NCBI GenBank assembly: GCA_030433805.1
Contig: JARUXA010000013.1
Span: 62,001-126,000, forward strand
DNA: 64,000 bases
Direction of reading: 5' to 3'
Origin: Sphingomonas sp. PsM26
Lineage (GTDB): Bacteria > Pseudomonadota > Alphaproteobacteria > Sphingomonadales > Sphingomonadaceae
In this document: positions 61,988 to 64,000 of the stretch, piece by piece
Position numbering within the stretch: the first letter of the stretch is position 1
Layout: each line of letters begins with the position of its first letter
Program-made: the position numbers and the translations under genes
Notes under the pieces: generated by a model
Told to the model about the DNA's origin: nothing
Database searches by the model: none
What the model saw: only the letters and a program-made list of their open reading frames with translations

Positions 61988-64000
61988 ATGCGCCCAACGC
62001 GATCCCGTTCCTCCGCCAGACTGCTGATTGCGGTATTGCTCGGCTCCGCGGCGCTGCCGGTTGCCGCGCAAACCGCGCCAGAGCAACTCACGGTCGATCT
62101 CGGGAGTGATACCGGGCCGTTCCACGGCGGGGCCTTGGGCACGTTGTACGGCCTCTACGACGCCCGCTTGCCGCATCCCAACCTCATCGAGGGGATCGCG
62201 CTGCGTACCGTGTCGACCAAGGCGCAGGACGGACCGCAGCATCCCGGCGCGGACGCGCTTGAGGTCTCGACGCTGCTGACCGACGCATCGGGTGGCGACA
62301 CCTACATCTACATGACCGACATCAACCGCGAGTTTCCCTACAATTGGAAAAACGGTGACTGCGCGCAATCGGTGACCGCCTATCTCGAGAAACTGCGGAT
62401 GCAGGCGCAGCAAGTGCGCGGCATGGCACCGCGCTATCGCGACCGGATCGTCTTCGCCCCCTTCAACGAGCCTGAGGGGAACATGTTCGGGGACGGGCCC
62501 AAGAGCTGCAACGGGATCAAGTGGCAGACCAACCCCGCCGCCTTCTTCGACGCGTGGGACCGCGCCTATCGGCTGATCCGCCAGGTCGTTCCCGGCGCGC
62601 GGATCGCTGGCCCGAACACCAGCATCCTCTACGACGAGGTCGAGGGATTTTTGAAACACACGGTCGCGCAAGATACGGTGCCGGACGTCGTGACGTGGCA
62701 CGAACTGAGCAATCCCGCGACCGTGCGCAACAGCGTGCGGCGCTATCGCGGCTGGGAGGACAAGGTGTTCGCCGGAACGCGCTGGCAGGGGCGGCACCTG
62801 CCGATCAACATCAACGAATATGCGTATAATTATCACACCTCGGTGCCCGGCCAGATGGTCCAGTGGATCGCCGCGATCGAGGATTCGAAGATCGACGCGG
62901 ACATCGCTTATTGGAACATCGACGGCAATCTGAGCGACTCCGCGGTCCAGGCAAACCGTGGCAATGGCCAGTGGTGGCTGCTCAACAGCTATGCGACGAT
63001 GAGCGGGCACAGCCTCGCCGTCACCCCGCCACACCCGGACGAAAGCTACACGCTACAGGGCGTCGCCACGCTCGATCCCGCGCGGCGGCAGATGCGGTTG
63101 CTGTTCGGCGGTAAAACCGGCGCGGCGGGGGTATCGCTTACGCGGATCCCGGCGTGGTTCGGCACGACGGCGCGCGTGCGCGTGCGCGAGATCGGCTGGA
63201 CCGGACCGCTTGGCGATGCGCGTCCGCCCGCGCTGGTCGCGGATCGCGGCGTCGTGGTTCGCGGCGGCGCGGTACGCCTCGCGTTCGGGGACGGCACGCT
63301 TCCGACGCTGCGCGAGGAAGCAGCATATGAAGTCGTGCTGACCCTGGGTGAGGGGGGCGCGCAAGGCGACGCCCCGACCGCCGGGTGGCGGCAGGATTAC
63401 GAAGCCGAGCAGGCCAAGCGGCGCGGCACCGGGTTGAAGCTGCGGGGCCCGGAAGGATCGCCCAAGGCGGTCGACCGGTTCTACACCTCGGGCGGCTATT
63501 CGGTCGAAGGGTTCGCGACCGGGAACGATGCCGCGCTCGACTTCGCGGTCGATGTGCCGAAGGACGGACGTTACGCCCTGCGGGTCCTGGCCAGCACGTT
63601 CAACAAGGACCCCGAGGCCGAGGCGCAGGGGCCGACCAACGTGTTCCTGCAGGTCGACGGCAAAGCGGCGGACGAGGCCGAACTGTTGCTGCCGCTCGGC
63701 TACAAGCCGTCAGTGCTCGACCATGTCGATACGGTGCTATCGCTCAAGCGCGGACGTCACGTGCTGACGCTTGCGACGAAGAGCCTCGACGGGCGGCGGC
63801 AGACGATCGGCAATGCGCTGGTCGATCGCATCACGCTCGCGACCGCACCAGCCTCGGGGCAGGCGACCGTCTATGACGCAATCGATGCGACCGCAAAGAA
63901 CGGGGCGCTGACCTTCTGGGTCTATGCCGCCCGGGACGGGCTGGCCCGGCTGTCGCTGGAGGAGGGCGGTAGCGCCACGCTGCAGGTCAACGGTCGCGAT
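61988..64000 (+). CDS. Secreted clan GH-A glycoside hydrolase with carbohydrate-binding module (3' part beyond window)
   Basis: At least 671 codons, open at the right edge. The signal peptide is ARLLIAVLLGSAALPVAAQ. The barrel shows GGALGTLYGLYDARLPH at the start, VFAPFNEPEGNMFG (NEP, acid/base Glu) and LPININEYAYNYHT (nucleophile Glu), the arrangement of clan GH-A families such as GH39. After about residue 370 there is a beta domain, and near 460-620 a CBM35/CBM6-like module (YTSGGYSVEGFATGNDAALDFAVDVPKDGRYALRV, FLQVDGK). The ATG is 32 nt after the transporter stop, so it belongs to the operon. Substrate unknown. Confidence 0.88.
   Translation, partial: MRPTRSRSSARLLIAVLLGSAALPVAAQTAPEQLTVDLGSDTGPFHGGALGTLYGLYDARLPHPNLIEGIALRTVSTKAQDGPQHPGADALEVSTLLTDASGGDTYIYMTDINREFPYNWKNGDCAQSVTAYLEKLRMQAQQVRGMAPRYRDRIVFAPFNEPEGNMFGDGPKSCNGIKWQTNPAAFFDAWDRAYRLIRQVVPGARIAGPNTSILYDEVEGFLKHTVAQDTVPDVVTWHELSNPATVRNSVRRYRGWEDKVFAGTRWQGRHLPININEYAYNYHTSVPGQMVQWIAAIEDSKIDADIAYWNIDGNLSDSAVQANRGNGQWWLLNSYATMSGHSLAVTPPHPDESYTLQGVATLDPARRQMRLLFGGKTGAAGVSLTRIPAWFGTTARVRVREIGWTGPLGDARPPALVADRGVVVRGGAVRLAFGDGTLPTLREEAAYEVVLTLGEGGAQGDAPTAGWRQDYEAEQAKRRGTGLKLRGPEGSPKAVDRFYTSGGYSVEGFATGNDAALDFAVDVPKDGRYALRVLASTFNKDPEAEAQGPTNVFLQVDGKAADEAELLLPLGYKPSVLDHVDTVLSLKRGRHVLTLATKSLDGRRQTIGNALVDRITLATAPASGQATVYDAIDATAKNGALTFWVYAARDGLARLSLEEGGSATLQVNGRD

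Noticed and set aside
1..64000. CRISPR arrays, rRNA and tRNA genes
   Set aside because: I looked for regularly spaced repeats and for tRNA-like or rRNA signatures and saw none; a dedicated scan was not possible.

Overview
The window looks like a chromosome segment of a Sphingomonadaceae (Sphingomonas-type) alphaproteobacterium. It has uniformly high GC, several large TonB-dependent receptors (TBDRs), a PEPxxWA-CTERM exported protein, a MucR-family regulator, many glycoside hydrolases and purine-rich ribosome sites. This is inferred from gene content; no rRNA or other taxonomic marker is present.

Layout. 0-5.7 kb: the end of an exported protein gene, an M61 peptidase coupled to a TetR regulator, and a divergent MFS efflux pump with an MDR-type oxidoreductase; the divergent promoter holds two matching operator-like palindromes. 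6.4-12.9 kb: a compact five-gene operon for a cinnamycin/duramycin-like class II lanthipeptide. In order it holds a small DurN/Cinorf7-like protein, a precursor with a 19-residue core matching cinnamycin at every cross-linked position (Ser4 becomes Thr), LanM, a candidate aspartate hydroxylase with a Nif11-like N-terminus, and a phospholipase C/acid phosphatase-family enzyme, closed by a strong terminator. 13-21.5 kb: a glycan-use locus (GH89 alpha-N-acetylglucosaminidase, HGSNAT-like membrane acetyltransferase, GH43, divergent TBDR). 21.7-29.2 kb: a LytTR regulator, an alpha/beta hydrolase, remnants of a siderophore-receptor locus, and an intact TBDR-PepSY pair under a cobalamin riboswitch. 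30.6-37.7 kb: a PEPxxWA-CTERM protein and a type I secretion operon with its probable cargo, a large extracellular nuclease.

38-57 kb is more mosaic: a CYTH-CHAD protein, a methyltransferase-STAND NTPase-TPR protein of unknown role (possible defence or signalling gene), a cNMP-domain flavoprotein, a MucR-like regulator without zinc cysteines, an IS5-type transposase relic, a HicAB toxin-antitoxin pair with twin operators, an ATP-grasp/TetR/DUF1349/acetyltransferase group, a 1091-residue two-module GH43-like protein and a short tyrosine recombinase. A dispersed intergenic repeat (GAACGTCCG...TGGGTC) recurs through this part. 57.3-64 kb: a LacI-regulated glycoside locus (GH31, GPH symporter, clan GH-A hydrolase cut by the window end).

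The most notable system is the lanthipeptide operon. Characterised cinnamycin-type clusters that I know of come from actinomycetes and from the cyanobacterial symbiont that makes divamide. Here the operon lacks an exporter and protease but carries a phospholipase-family gene, which is suggestive because cinnamycin binds phosphatidylethanolamine.
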